Source: Smittium mucronatum (Eukaryota > Kickxellomycota > Harpellomycetes > Harpellales > Legeriomycetaceae). From it: 41,271 bases of DNA. The stretch spans positions 19,077 through 60,347 of the forward strand of contig LSSL01000560.1 in the NCBI GenBank assembly GCA_001953115.1, given 5' to 3'. The notes below the pieces were generated by a model, which saw nothing but the letters and a program-made list of their open reading frames with translations, ran no database searches and was not told where the DNA came from. Positions 13,355 through 25,169 of this stretch are shown here, in pieces (the stretch's first letter is position 1; the number at the start of each line of letters is the position of its first letter). The position numbers and the translations under genes were made by a program.

Positions 13355-14219
13355 AACCATCAGTATTTGGTTAATTGAATTAATTATTGGATAATAATTT
13401 TTTTTTCATATGATAATTTCATTTTTTGGTATTATTATGTAGCCAATTTTTATAGATAATTAAATCGTATCTCAAATGGGGTACACAGATTTTTTTTTTA
13501 GGAATATGCTCTAAATTCCTAAAATAATGGGGATAAAACCATGGGTAAGAATATTGATGCTTTTAAAAATAGCTCAAATAAAAAAAATTCAAGAACAGGT
13601 GAGTAATTCTAGGAATATATAAACTTAGATTAAAATATAAATATAAACACACAAATTAGTTCTTTATTTGCTAATTAAGTATCTTAACCATTTCCGCATA
13701 AAATTTATTATACAAATAAAATAAATTATTGAATTTATTTTAAATTGAAGACGGGTTAATTCATTTTAATTTTTGATTGGGGGTTTTAAATATTATTTGC
13801 TCATAAATTCAGCTTAATTAACTTTTATTTAAAGAAAAGGAATGAAAATCATTATTTAAAGATAGAAGATATATTTTTACTTATTAATTGTTAATAAAAA
13901 TAACCGATTCAATTAAATTATGCGTCTTATTTTATATCCAAGACTATATTTAACTTCAATAAAAATTTGACAAAAGTATAAAAGAAATCAGAAAATTCCA
14001 GCTATTATTAAAATGATCTGTCAGCATTTTGGAATAATTTTTTCGTCGAGAAATATATTTGCAATGGTATATAAATTTTATTAGTAAAGATTATCAATTA
14101 TCCTAATATGACTCTTTTTTTTGCGGATTGGTTCATCAACTTCAAGTAATGCCCAAAACCTACACATAAAATTGGTTTTACTAATTATATGCTTTTTGTG
14201 GATTTAGAAATTTAGATAT
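13355..14219. other. Intergenic AT-rich spacer
   Basis: No gene, repeat copy or RNA gene was recognised. CAGGTGAGT near 13598 matches a splice-donor consensus, but no reading frame supports an exon there. Confidence 0.6.
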
Positions 14220-14643
14220 GAAAGTGGTAGCACGCGTTGAGCTCCTAGGTTAAGCTACGCCCTTTTGGTAGTCTGAAAGTCTTAGCACTCTGGCAGACTA
14301 GTAGTAGTCATTTTAATTATACTTGTAGTCTAGTATAGTATCGTTTTGTTGAATTTTTATAAATATAAATTATTTTATATCATTCGTGTTGGTAGTTCGT
14401 AATAAGTAATATTATTCTTTCGTGGGTTAGGATCATTCCCTGTAGACCCGTTTATTTTAGTTTTGAGAGAGGCGTTAGCTTTAATAGTGCTATGTGCACG
14501 ATTAGACGCGATCATGAGATTGTCGAGTCTGGTGGTTATTCGAATGAAATTTCCCCAGAGGTGGACGCTTGGTGAGAAGTGGCAGAGGATAGGGATAGTG
14601 AGGCTTCGGTTTCGGTTTCTATAGAAGCCCTCGAACTAAGTGA

Positions 14644-14710
14644 AGACTTAGACCCATCAGTGAACTTGGCGGGAGAACCGGTTATGGAAGAGCTTGTATC
14701 TTCTTTAATG
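14644..14710 (+). repeat. 67-bp direct repeat, left copy (abuts the gap)
   Basis: Identical base for base to 15296-15362. This copy ends exactly at the first N and the other begins exactly after the last N, which is the pattern of two contig ends that overlap but were not merged. A real tandem duplication is the alternative. Confidence 0.95.
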
Positions 14711-15295
14711 NNNNNNNNNNNNNNNNNNNNNNNNNNNNNNNNNNNNNNNNNNNNNNNNNNNNNNNNNNNNNNNNNNNNNNNNNNNNNNNNNNNNNNNNNN
14801 NNNNNNNNNNNNNNNNNNNNNNNNNNNNNNNNNNNNNNNNNNNNNNNNNNNNNNNNNNNNNNNNNNNNNNNNNNNNNNNNNNNNNNNNNNNNNNNNNNNN
14901 NNNNNNNNNNNNNNNNNNNNNNNNNNNNNNNNNNNNNNNNNNNNNNNNNNNNNNNNNNNNNNNNNNNNNNNNNNNNNNNNNNNNNNNNNNNNNNNNNNNN
15001 NNNNNNNNNNNNNNNNNNNNNNNNNNNNNNNNNNNNNNNNNNNNNNNNNNNNNNNNNNNNNNNNNNNNNNNNNNNNNNNNNNNNNNNNNNNNNNNNNNNN
15101 NNNNNNNNNNNNNNNNNNNNNNNNNNNNNNNNNNNNNNNNNNNNNNNNNNNNNNNNNNNNNNNNNNNNNNNNNNNNNNNNNNNNNNNNNNNNNNNNNNNN
15201 NNNNNNNNNNNNNNNNNNNNNNNNNNNNNNNNNNNNNNNNNNNNNNNNNNNNNNNNNNNNNNNNNNNNNNNNNNNNNNNNNNNNNNNNNNNNNNN
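14711..15295. other. Assembly gap (585 N)
   Basis: A run of 585 unresolved bases. Both sides end in the same 67-bp sequence, so the gap may contain nothing at all. Apparent reading frames that cross it on either strand are artefacts of translating N and are not annotated. Confidence 0.98.
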
Positions 15296-15362
15296 AGACT
15301 TAGACCCATCAGTGAACTTGGCGGGAGAACCGGTTATGGAAGAGCTTGTATCTTCTTTAATG
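15296..15362 (+). repeat. 67-bp direct repeat, right copy (abuts the gap)
   Basis: Second copy of 14644-14710 with no mismatch. Merging the copies removes 652 positions, which restores the same codon phase on both sides. Leaving them separate puts the two halves one base out of phase. Confidence 0.95.
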
Positions 15363-15597
15363 GGAATTTCGTTAAACTCTGGTCCCAACCCCCCGGTAAG
15401 GTTCTTGCCTGTTATTCCTACCGTGGGGGCTGTACAAACACTTAGTGTTGTCAGTACAGGGAGCAATGGTCGAAGTTTAGATAGGCGGAGTAAGGGAGTA
15501 ATACCTGCCCTAAGGTCTTTGCTGGGTGAGGGCGAAGTAAATACTAGCGATAGTATGTTGGTCGTTGCCTCATCTTTGACTACACAACAACAGTTTA

Positions 15598-15643
15598 GAA
15601 GCGAAGATATATACCAGTCTAACTGGTATAGAAATTCCGCTTC
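15598..15643. repeat. 46-bp interrupted palindrome at the right edge of the insert
   Basis: GAAGCG starts the left side and CGCTTC ends the right side. Inside, TATACCAGT (15610-15618) pairs perfectly with ACTGGTATA (15622-15630) across a 3-nt loop, and the stretches between inner and outer pairs are partly complementary. It overlaps the last codons of the open frame and lies where composition drops back to AT-rich, so it may mark a terminus of the inserted element. Confidence 0.6.
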
Positions 15644-18600
15644 CGAAAATATATAAACAAAGAAAACATCATTTTAATATCCTTTAAATCCTTGAAAAAA
15701 CACAAATATAACTGGAAATTTTCTAGAAGTAAAAATAAATAAATTCGATCCCTTCTAAAAAAGAAAAAAAGTTTATTTTCATGAAAATCTAATCGCTTTT
15801 AGTGATAAAGGCTATTAAGTTACATTTATTTTTTAGTTAAATTTTTAACTTTGACATTCTTATACTGCAATATTTCTGTAGAGGGGGGGGGTTTCGTTTC
15901 CGATAATATTTATAAGAAAAATGAGGTAAAATACACACAAATTAATAAAATTAAAATGTAATTTGGTGCACACTAGAAATTTAATAAAAATAAAAAAGTC
16001 TTTTTAAAAGGTAAACACATGATTATAGCATCTCTCTTATTTGGATAAGATTTTTTTATTTTACTAAAATTTAAACCAGATAGCTATATGTACGGTCAGA
16101 AAAAAACTTAAAATGAATATATTACAGATAATTCTTTCCAAAATATTCTTTCACCACAATTATTTTGATTCCTTAGTTTATTTTATAATAAAAAAATTTT
16201 TTTATTACAATTGTATTGAGGTTTTAATTCCAATAAATTTTATTCATAAAACAGTATGAAGAAAATAAATTGCCCAATTAAAATAAAATTTATTATATAG
16301 AAATTTTTTTTTAATTTCCTCGATAGTGACTATTTCACTTATACTTTCAATCCACGCCTAGCATATATATAATTGAAAATCGCCGACAAGATTTAACGAA
16401 AAAACATTTTTACAGAAAAAAAAATAAGATAAAGAAGAAACTATTATTATTATTTTAAGATTTTAAGATTTAAAAATTAAAATCAAATATATAAATTATG
16501 TATTTTATTTAACTAAAAGATCGATAAATCTTGGTAAAAGATAGATAAAATTGCATAGATATTGGTTAAAATAACGCCCTATAATATTTTTAAAAAAAGA
16601 AATATAAAAAAAGGTTATTGATTTAAGCCACAATCTTAAAATTAATCCAGTAAATTTTTACTAAGTTTAAACTATACGAAAAAAATAAATTTTGAAAATA
16701 CTTCCTGTAACCATGTAATACTTTTTGTTTTTTATGAGAGCTATTATCGAGATTATTCTCAAACTTTATCAATAACATTAAGTTTTTCAGGAATATTTTC
16801 AATCAAATTTTTGCATTTATTATTTTTATATATTTATATACTGCGATTTTTTTTATTTAATTACTTTAGCAAAATTTATATATTTCATTTAAATATAAAT
16901 ATCAGATGATTTAAACCTAAATAAAATATTTTTTTCTTATTAAGTATAGGCTAGTCAATAAACTGATAAAAAAATAATAAAAACCATACTAAATTTATCA
17001 TTAGATACAAAACTTAGCGTTTAGTGCTACTTCCGCTTGAAAAAATTATGTAGATCAATACAAAAAGTTTAAAAAATCTTTCTATTAGTCATATTTTAAT
17101 CGGAGCCGCTAGAGAAACAGATGTGAGTGGGATAAAAAAAATTATTTTTTTTCTTTTATTGTATTTTTATTTTGGTTTTTTTTCTAGTATTTAAATATTA
17201 TAAATAAATTCTCTTAAATAAATAAAATAAAAAATTCATATTTTAATTAGAAACCCTCTATTTGATAAATTGTTATATTTTTTAGCAAATAGCTAGATGT
17301 TATTTAGGAAACATTCCAACATAATAGTTACAGACTTTACCTAAGTTTATTCCATGATTTTTTTATGAATGCTATCACATCCAAAATTATTTCTGCTTAT
17401 TTAATAAATCTTAAGTGAGATGGAAGAATTCAATCTCATTGAGATAATTATATGGTTAAATGGAAATTTATTTTGGGTCTATATCCCTAAAAGTATAAAA
17501 AGTGGTAATTTTCAAGATTTAAGTTTATAACCATATAGTATTTAAGTATTGATTTATCTAATAATCAAGTACTGTATTGATAATTTGAGCATTTAAAAAG
17601 ACTACGGTGATTATTATTCTAATAAAATCTTGATAAATCGATGGTTTACATATTAAAATTTACATTTTTTCTATTAAAAATTAAAAAAATATTTATAAAA
17701 TCTTATTTAAAATAAGCGATTCCTTTAAAAAATGTTTTTCTAAATAATAAAACACTATATATTACACTTTATTTATGTTTTAAAAGTATTCAATAAAAGA
17801 TTTACTGTTAGATAAGCGATTCACAATGAAGAAGAATATGAAATTACTGATTATATGTTATTTTTTGCATAGTTTTGCTTCAAAGGTGGATGGAAAAATG
17901 TAGACAGTTGAGCCCTCTATCCATATTAACCTTTTTGATGACTAACGAAAAATATTATCTTTATTTTTGGCTATTTGCTTTAAGGATTTTTTCTACTACC
18001 AAAAGCAAGAAATTTAGCTATTTCTAAACACTTTAACTAGATTTAATTACAATAAATATAATTAGAATTTAACTATGATTACTTTAGTAATCCAAAACAC
18101 ACAACTTAAATTATTTTTAAATATAATCGATAGAAATAACAAAAGATTATGTCAGCACAGCTCAATTGTGTTTAATTGAAAATACAAAACCATTATTTTG
18201 TGTCATTTATATCAGTATTTTTCTTTTTATGCTTATAAATTAGGATCTTAATAAACTCCATATATCATAATTAGATATCCTATTTAATTGAAGTTTTTTA
18301 ATTAAAAACAGGCTAATATAAAATAATTCTAAACTAATTGTATTGATAAACATAATTACGTCTAGCGGAAATTGCTCTAATTGCTTAATTTTGTATCTTT
18401 TGATAAATTCTTTATCAATTTACATAATTTTGTAAGATTTTTCACAGTTTGTATGAGTTTACATTTGTGTGATTGAGTTTATATAGCGTATAAATATTAA
18501 AATCTTAAAATCTTATCAGGTTCACTATAATTTTTATTTATTTTTTTCCTAAAACTGTAGTAATTCGATATAAAATCGTGTGGTTTTGAATAATACTTAA

Positions 18601-19578
18601 GATTTTTTATTTTGATTATATTTTCCTTTTTTTATGAGAACCATTTTAAAATTTCATTTGGATTTTTCAATCTATATTTTAATTTTTAATTTTTCAAATT
18701 ATTAAAAAAATAGTATTTTGAAATTTTTTTCTTTCATTTTTATTTCAATAAAAACTCAATATTTTTTCCGCTGCTGTTTTAACGATTTTTTATATTTATA
18801 TAATTTTTCAATAAAAATACATCTCTTTACCGTTTATTATCACATTTATTGAACATATTGATAGTTTTGGCATATTTAATACCTATATTTTATCCTTTAA
18901 AATTACAGGAAATTGATTGTAGCTACGTGTAATTATTTACCAAATATGCCTATTTTTAGCTGTTTGGGTATTTTTGATATCCATTGATTATTCCGTTTTT
19001 TGAATTTTTGCCCATGAAAGAATTTAATAAAAGCAATAAAGCAATTGAAAACATATAATAGTTGATTATTTTATCGCCGATTACTATTTTTAAATCATCA
19101 TTAGTAAAATTTTAAGGTCAGTTGGTTTCTTTAGTAAATTTTAAATTTCTACCAATCGCTTCAAAAAATTATTTCGATTTAATTATACTTAGATTAAATT
19201 TATATTTCATATTATGACTTTATTACAAGTTTATTTTATTTTACTAACCCTTTCAGGTCAGATGATACTAAAAAGAGCAAATTTCAAAAATAGACAAAAC
19301 TTTAATCTGATCTTCTTTTAAATGGAAGTGAATTATTTTTTAGTGATAAAATGTGTGGTTAATATTTAAACAGAAATTTAATAGAATTAATTGAAATTTT
19401 GATTAGAGCTCAAGGTACCAAACCATCAATTAATTATATTTCCCTGAATATGGGCAATAAAAGAAGGCGGAGGGATAATTAATATAATATATGATGTATT
19501 ACTTGGTGAAAATATGCCACTCTATTAGGTGTCATAGATGGCATCAAAACTACATTTTTATAAGAAATATATAAGAAA

Positions 19579-19625
19579 TTAAGGTTTTGGATACTATTTA
19601 AACTTTCATCACCTTAAAACCTTAA
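19579..19625. repeat. Perfect 10-bp inverted repeat
   Basis: TTAAGGTTTT (19579-19588) and AAAACCTTAA (19616-19625) are exact complements around a 27-nt spacer, the same spacer length as the 5314-5364 palindrome. Several arms this short are expected by chance, so weight is low. Confidence 0.5.
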
Positions 19626-22600
19626 ATAATGAGTGCTCAGAAAAAAAAATTGCTAAGAGACTCGTATAACTTTTAAACCCTAAAATAATAGGTTAATAAT
19701 TGTTAAAATAAAAGCATTTAAATGGATTATGCAATATTATAAATAAATTTATTTTCATTTATACACTTTATTTCTGGAAATTTTACGTTTTTTACCAACT
19801 TAGATCATTATTATTTACAATAACGATGAATCAGAAATTCATATTAATATTTCATAAGCTTTTATAACCACTAAAAATGCGCGCTGTTTGTAAAAAAAAG
19901 ATTATAAACAAGATAATTTAAATATAAACCCTAAATATGAATTCAAATCGAAATATCGAAATGTGCATTCTTTGATAAAAATAAATGGTTTCTACAGGAT
20001 TATTTTCGATATTTTTAAAACCACAAGCACAATTATAATATTTTTTTCCCCACATTTTTTCATTATTTTTTAGATCCATTTATTTAATGTTAATTTACGC
20101 TTATTTAAAAAGGTAAATGCAAATCCGGATCCTTATACAAGGTTCCGAAAATATAGGATAGGTATTAAAAAAATTTAAACTGGGCTTTTTTTCAAAATCA
20201 TCTTTATAATTAATATAAGATGTACTCGTTTAAATTTTTTGCTTTTTTTTTATTTATTCAAGTTTATAAAGGCATATATTATATTTCATATCATACGAAT
20301 TTTAACTTTGACGTGCTTATTTTTTTCATATGTTCATTTTTTAAGTCTTTGGGCATAAATATGAAGGAAATCAAATTAAAATTTTGCATTTTTCAAAAAA
20401 AATAGGTTTTTATGAAATTTATGGCGCCTAATACAGTGTTTAATCATTAAAAACCTGAAAATTTAATCGCAGGTCTGAAATATTTTTAAAAAAAACTAAA
20501 TACATCACCACATAAATGCAAATATAACATTTTAACCAATATAATCTGTGATCAATGTATGAAAATCTGAAAAAAATAAGGGTAAAGAAATAAAATCCTA
20601 GAAATTTGATTTTTTTTTTCTCAACCGAGAGTCAAAGTTTATATCCTTTTTTTTATTATTAAATTATTATATTAAATCTGTAACAATAGTGGCGCTTTAG
20701 CAAAAAAAATTCGGCATAAGAATAATTAACTAATATCATGAAAAAAATATAAATAGGAGCATGCTATCTGTATATTTAATATTTTTAATAGATACTTTGA
20801 TTACTCTATATATCCATAAATATATTAGTATATAAAAAATCATGTTTCATATATATTTTTTTGGTATAAATGGGTGGGGGGATGATTAAATAATTAAAAT
20901 AAGTTTTAATAATCAGGAAATATTTTCATTTTTTAAAAAATGGTACTAAAAATTTTAAAATGAGTAAAAATTATTTTGCAGGAATATAATAAATTTACAT
21001 AAATGGTTTTATCCTAAAACCTAATTTATTACTAACAGACTCATTTTATTAAAAATTAAAACAACTTTTTAAGATATTAGTTTAGATATTAACTAATTTA
21101 AATAATCAAAATGATCGGATACTATTTTTTATAAAAGATCCAATTAATCATGCAGGTATTAATCTTTTTTTCTGGTTTTTTTTATCATAATTTTAAAATT
21201 TAATTAATATTTTACTTACTACCTTAAATAATCTAAAAATCAAGGCTATTTTAAGGAGAAAAAATATTAGAATGAGTTTATTTGAATTTTTCTTTATTTT
21301 GAGTCTTAAATTTTGTTTTTGGTGACAGTAAAAAATGATTACTTATTATTCTGGAACGTTAGCCTCAAAAATTATAAAAAATGGTAAAGCGTTTTTGGGT
21401 TAAAAATCCTTTATATTAGATTGTATAATGTGAGGATATACAAGGATTCATATAATTATGTCTCGCAAAATTATATAAACCAAACCTTAAAATGTTATAA
21501 AAAAAAAGAAATATGTCCAATAAACACAGTTCCGCTAATATGAGTCATCATTATTGAAGCCCAAAAAAAAATGGAAATAAAACTATTTTTACAATGCATA
21601 TATAATTATCTTAAATAATACTTATTTATTAATTTGTTTTATCTACACCCCCCTCCCCATACCTAAATTAAATTAACTATTAAATTTAAGGAAATAATTT
21701 AAAAATAAAATGAATTATCTTAAATTCGAAATAAACCCACTCTAATTATATCTCATATCAACCGGTATTCTTTTATTAATTTTTAAATTACGCTTATCTT
21801 TGGTATTTTTCTCCTTGGATTTTACTTTCTTGCTGATTTTTCAGCCACAAATTCTAGACTCCTGAAATTAGAAGCTTATGCGTTATGAATATATTTTTGT
21901 ATCTAATCATCCGATTTGATGATTAGAATCCCGCTTAGATCCGATGTGTACGATAATAACTGGTTTTTTTTTTTTTGAAACGTCGCTTTTAGATAATTTA
22001 TTTTAAAATTACAAATTTATTATTTTCTGTGGTTTTTTTTAAATGAAAAAACTTTTTGATTTAATTACATATATATATTTATTTATTTATCCCATCTTAG
22101 TTCTATTAATTTTCAATTTAATATCAACTTTAATATCATGGTTTGAATGAATACTTTTTAATTTATTGTTATCAACAAAAATTGTTATCTTTCTTATATC
22201 ATATTTTAGCTTATAAATCGGTTTGTGTGAGCTATTAGAAATCGAAGTTAATTCTTTGATTAATTTAATTTTTTTACTATCAAGAATTTTACATAAAATA
22301 TGTAGAGCGATTTCTTGCCGGCTTCTGACTTAAGATGTGGTTTTTTAGAACAAATAGTTCTTAGATGTATTTTTTTTTTTTGATAGTTTCTATTAAGTGA
22401 CCTAATTTTTTTTGGGGGTACTAATCATAGTAATTTGAAGAGTTGTGTTTGGTACAGTTATGTGAAGATATTGGTTAATTTTAATTATATTCAAAATATT
22501 TATCTTTTTTGGTAGCAATCTCAACAAAATACCAATTGAAAATTATGGAATTTTGTATTTATGCTTAGTATTTTTATATGAAATCTTAAATGTTATTTCT

Positions 22601-25149
22601 TAAAATAAAGGGTTACTACCTATCTCTTCTAAATTGGGGCTACATTTTTTTACTAAAGAAACTTATTTATCCATTTGAATCAATTGAATTCCTGATTTAG
22701 ATTCTTTTTATCAAAGTTTTCTCTTCTTAAAAATTCAATATTTTTTCAATTATACTTTTTAAAATATTATTTTTATGTGTAGACACAATAAGATCTTATA
22801 TTTTTACAGCTATAACCGTTAAATCTTATATTTTGACAATAAGAAATCTAAAAAATAAAATTTTATAATTGGAACAGAGTTTTAATCTTCTAATTTATTT
22901 TTAATTATCTTAAATATTTATCCTTCAAGATCAGCGATTTTATTTCTAAAAAGTCTTTAATGCTTATTTCCATATAAAAAATCAAATAATTGGATCTAAA
23001 TAACCAAATTGTAAGTAAAAAGTGGTCATATTTCTCATTAATCGTTCCATAAATTTAATTATAAACACTCATAAATGATATTTATTGAAAACAGAGACAT
23101 CTTTAAAGTATATTTTTTTGGTATTTCCAAAATTTAAACATTGGTGCTCTCTGAATTTTTATTTATTTTATAAACAGTAATAAATTTTTTCTCGCAGATC
23201 CTCTTAAGTTTATCGGTAGAATTATAACTGATATTTTTGATGAATTTTTTTAAATTTTCTATAGTTGAAACGTGACACTCCATGGTCTTACAGGGCTCGA
23301 ATCGGAGCATTATAATTCATAGCGTGAAGAAACATAATTAAAATTAGAAAAAATACCTCAATATATTGTTCTAAAAAATAATTAATACAATAAAGTGGTG
23401 TTTCCAAGTACCTTTATTATGTTTGAAACCCCACCCCCCTAAATAATTAGATTAATAGCACTATATTTTTTATTACAAGTGAGAAAAAACATATCAATTT
23501 TTACTTTCAAGGATATTAGAATTTCTCTAAATATATTTTAATATTCCAGGAAATTAGATTCCAAATTTAATCTATTTTTTTATAATGTGATTTAATATGT
23601 AATATAATATCTTAATATTAACTTATATACATATCATTTTATCAATACCCATATTTTTAATTAGGTCCTAAACTGATATCGAAACTGAATTTATTTTTGA
23701 TTTATAAAAAACAAGCATAAAATTTTACTCATATTTAGAATATCTTGAATTAAATCCAAAACAATATAGTTTGTATTAATTAAATGTCTTTTTAAAACCG
23801 ATTTACTTTTCATATGCTCAAATAATTAATTATAATACCAAATTAAAATTTGTGTGACTACCAGATAATTCATTTTCTGATATACTTTAAACTTTTTCTA
23901 CCCTTTTTAGGCGATGATGCTGAACTATTTGTACGATTATTTTCTATAAATCACTAATAAAAACAATACTAATTTGTAAAGTGACCATAAAAAATATTCT
24001 AGAAACTAGGATATTGTTTTTTTACAAAATTACAGCCTCAATTCGCAAAAAATATCCAAATTTAATATATATCTGATTATATTGTATTGGTTAGATATTA
24101 TCAGTTTTTTTCGTTTTAATTTTTTTCTATTTAATACTTGTTTATTTAGATTACAAATTTTCTGAATAAAATTTTTTTTATAATAGCTAAGACAAATAAA
24201 TCCATTTAGTACACAATATGTAAAATTTAAGCCTTAAGAGATTCTTAACTTCGAAAAATATTAAATGCGATTATATTAATTTCTTGTAATTTTAGTTCTA
24301 AATAAGTTTGGCAAAAATTTCTATTAGCTCCTGATATTTAAAAACAGTTATTTGAACGGAATATACTGAACAATATAAATGACTAATTAATAGTTAGTAA
24401 TAATCATAATTAGTCAAAAATAGTTAAAAAAACAAAAATTGCTGATATAAAGTGAAAAAAGACTAAATTCAGAGCTTATCATTCGAGAATGCCCAAATAC
24501 TTATAATTAAAAGTAATATAAAATTAAACTATATAAATGCTCTAAAATGCATGTAAATTTTAAAAAAATATTCTATATGAGTATAAAAATAATTTAATCT
24601 GATTTTATAGCCTCATATCACTACAAAATTAATATATGTTTTTTAAAAAATAATCTTTTTATACTTTAATATAGTTATATTTTGGGCGATAAATCGATAA
24701 TCTTAAAACAGTCCATTTTTTGCCAATTCTATTCTTGAATAAAGCGGGAAATAAGTTTTTTCGGTGATATATTCCTAATGAAGCTTGTAGATTAGAACTA
24801 TAGGAATGATTAAAAATATAATAAATTTAGTATTGAGGAATTTTTTTTCTTTCACCTTGATATATTGATTTATCAAACGTGGTGGAAAAAAAATGTTTAA
24901 ATCCTTTTTTTTTTCTGCTTTGTTTTTTTCTGGCACCTACGTTCACAGTTTAATGATTTTTTTGGCGGATAGAAATTAATAAGTATTTGAATAAACCAAT
25001 AAAAAAATTAAGTGGATTATTTTAAAAATTGGTTGTGTTTACATTCAATTTCTTTCGTAAATAATTGATTATCTAATCAATTCAGTGGGTATTGTAACAG
25101 AAGAAAGAGTGATCTAAATTATATAAAGGTAATTCCATACTTTTATAGA

Positions 25150-25169
25150 ATATATATATATATATATAT
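25150..25169. repeat. (AT)10 microsatellite
   Basis: Twenty bases of perfect alternating AT. Confidence 0.9.

Larger units (their letters stand above)
14220..15656 (+). mobile_element. GC-richer insert of foreign composition (retroelement-like fragment)
   Basis: The base composition changes abruptly at about 14220, at GTGGTAGCACGCG, and returns to AT-rich after about 15656. Inside are possible structured leader sequences (GTAGC 14227-14231 with GCTAC 14254-14258; TAGTCTG 14269-14275 with CAGACTA 14294-14300), then a plus-strand reading frame, a 585-base N gap and a terminal palindrome. The block is out of keeping with its 80% AT surroundings. This suggests a recent insertion of an element or a transferred segment, although a misassembled or contaminating contig is also possible. 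No LTR, primer-binding site or target-site duplication could be proved, so class and family stay open. Confidence 0.5.
14396..15656 (+). pseudogene. Broken reading frame, Gag-like or unknown protein
   Basis: I do not recognise this protein. The frame is open from 14396 (first ATG 14492) to a TGA at 14573-14575. It resumes at 14576, runs into the N gap at 14711, continues after the gap and ends at TAA 15654-15656. The segment before the gap is very acidic and Ser-rich (AEDRDSEASVSVS, LSEDLDPS). The segment after it contains Pro-rich GPNPPVRFLPVIP, a basic DRRSKG patch and a polar tail. No zinc knuckle, protease or polymerase motif is seen. The frame before the gap matches the frame after it only if the two copies of the 67-bp flanking sequence are merged, giving a product of roughly 140-230 residues depending on the TGA. 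Composition resembles the disordered N-terminus of a retrotransposon Gag, but this is inference. Confidence 0.4.

Noticed and set aside
13590..13605. CAGGTGAGT splice-donor-like sequence
   Set aside because: No open frame before it and no exon that could be joined to it.
14220..14260. AGTGGTAGCACGCG resembles the D-arm of a tRNA
   Set aside because: No matching T-arm (GGTTCGA type), anticodon stem or acceptor stem could be folded around it. At most it is a tRNA-like relic.
14536..15466. Open frames of 250-290 codons spanning the N gap on both strands
   Set aside because: Most of their length is translated N. Only the real-sequence parts on the plus strand have coding character, and these are described under the broken frame.
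23280..23330. GGGCTCGAATCGGAGC resembles a tRNA T-arm
   Set aside because: No upstream D-arm at tRNA distance and no acceptor stem complementarity on either strand.
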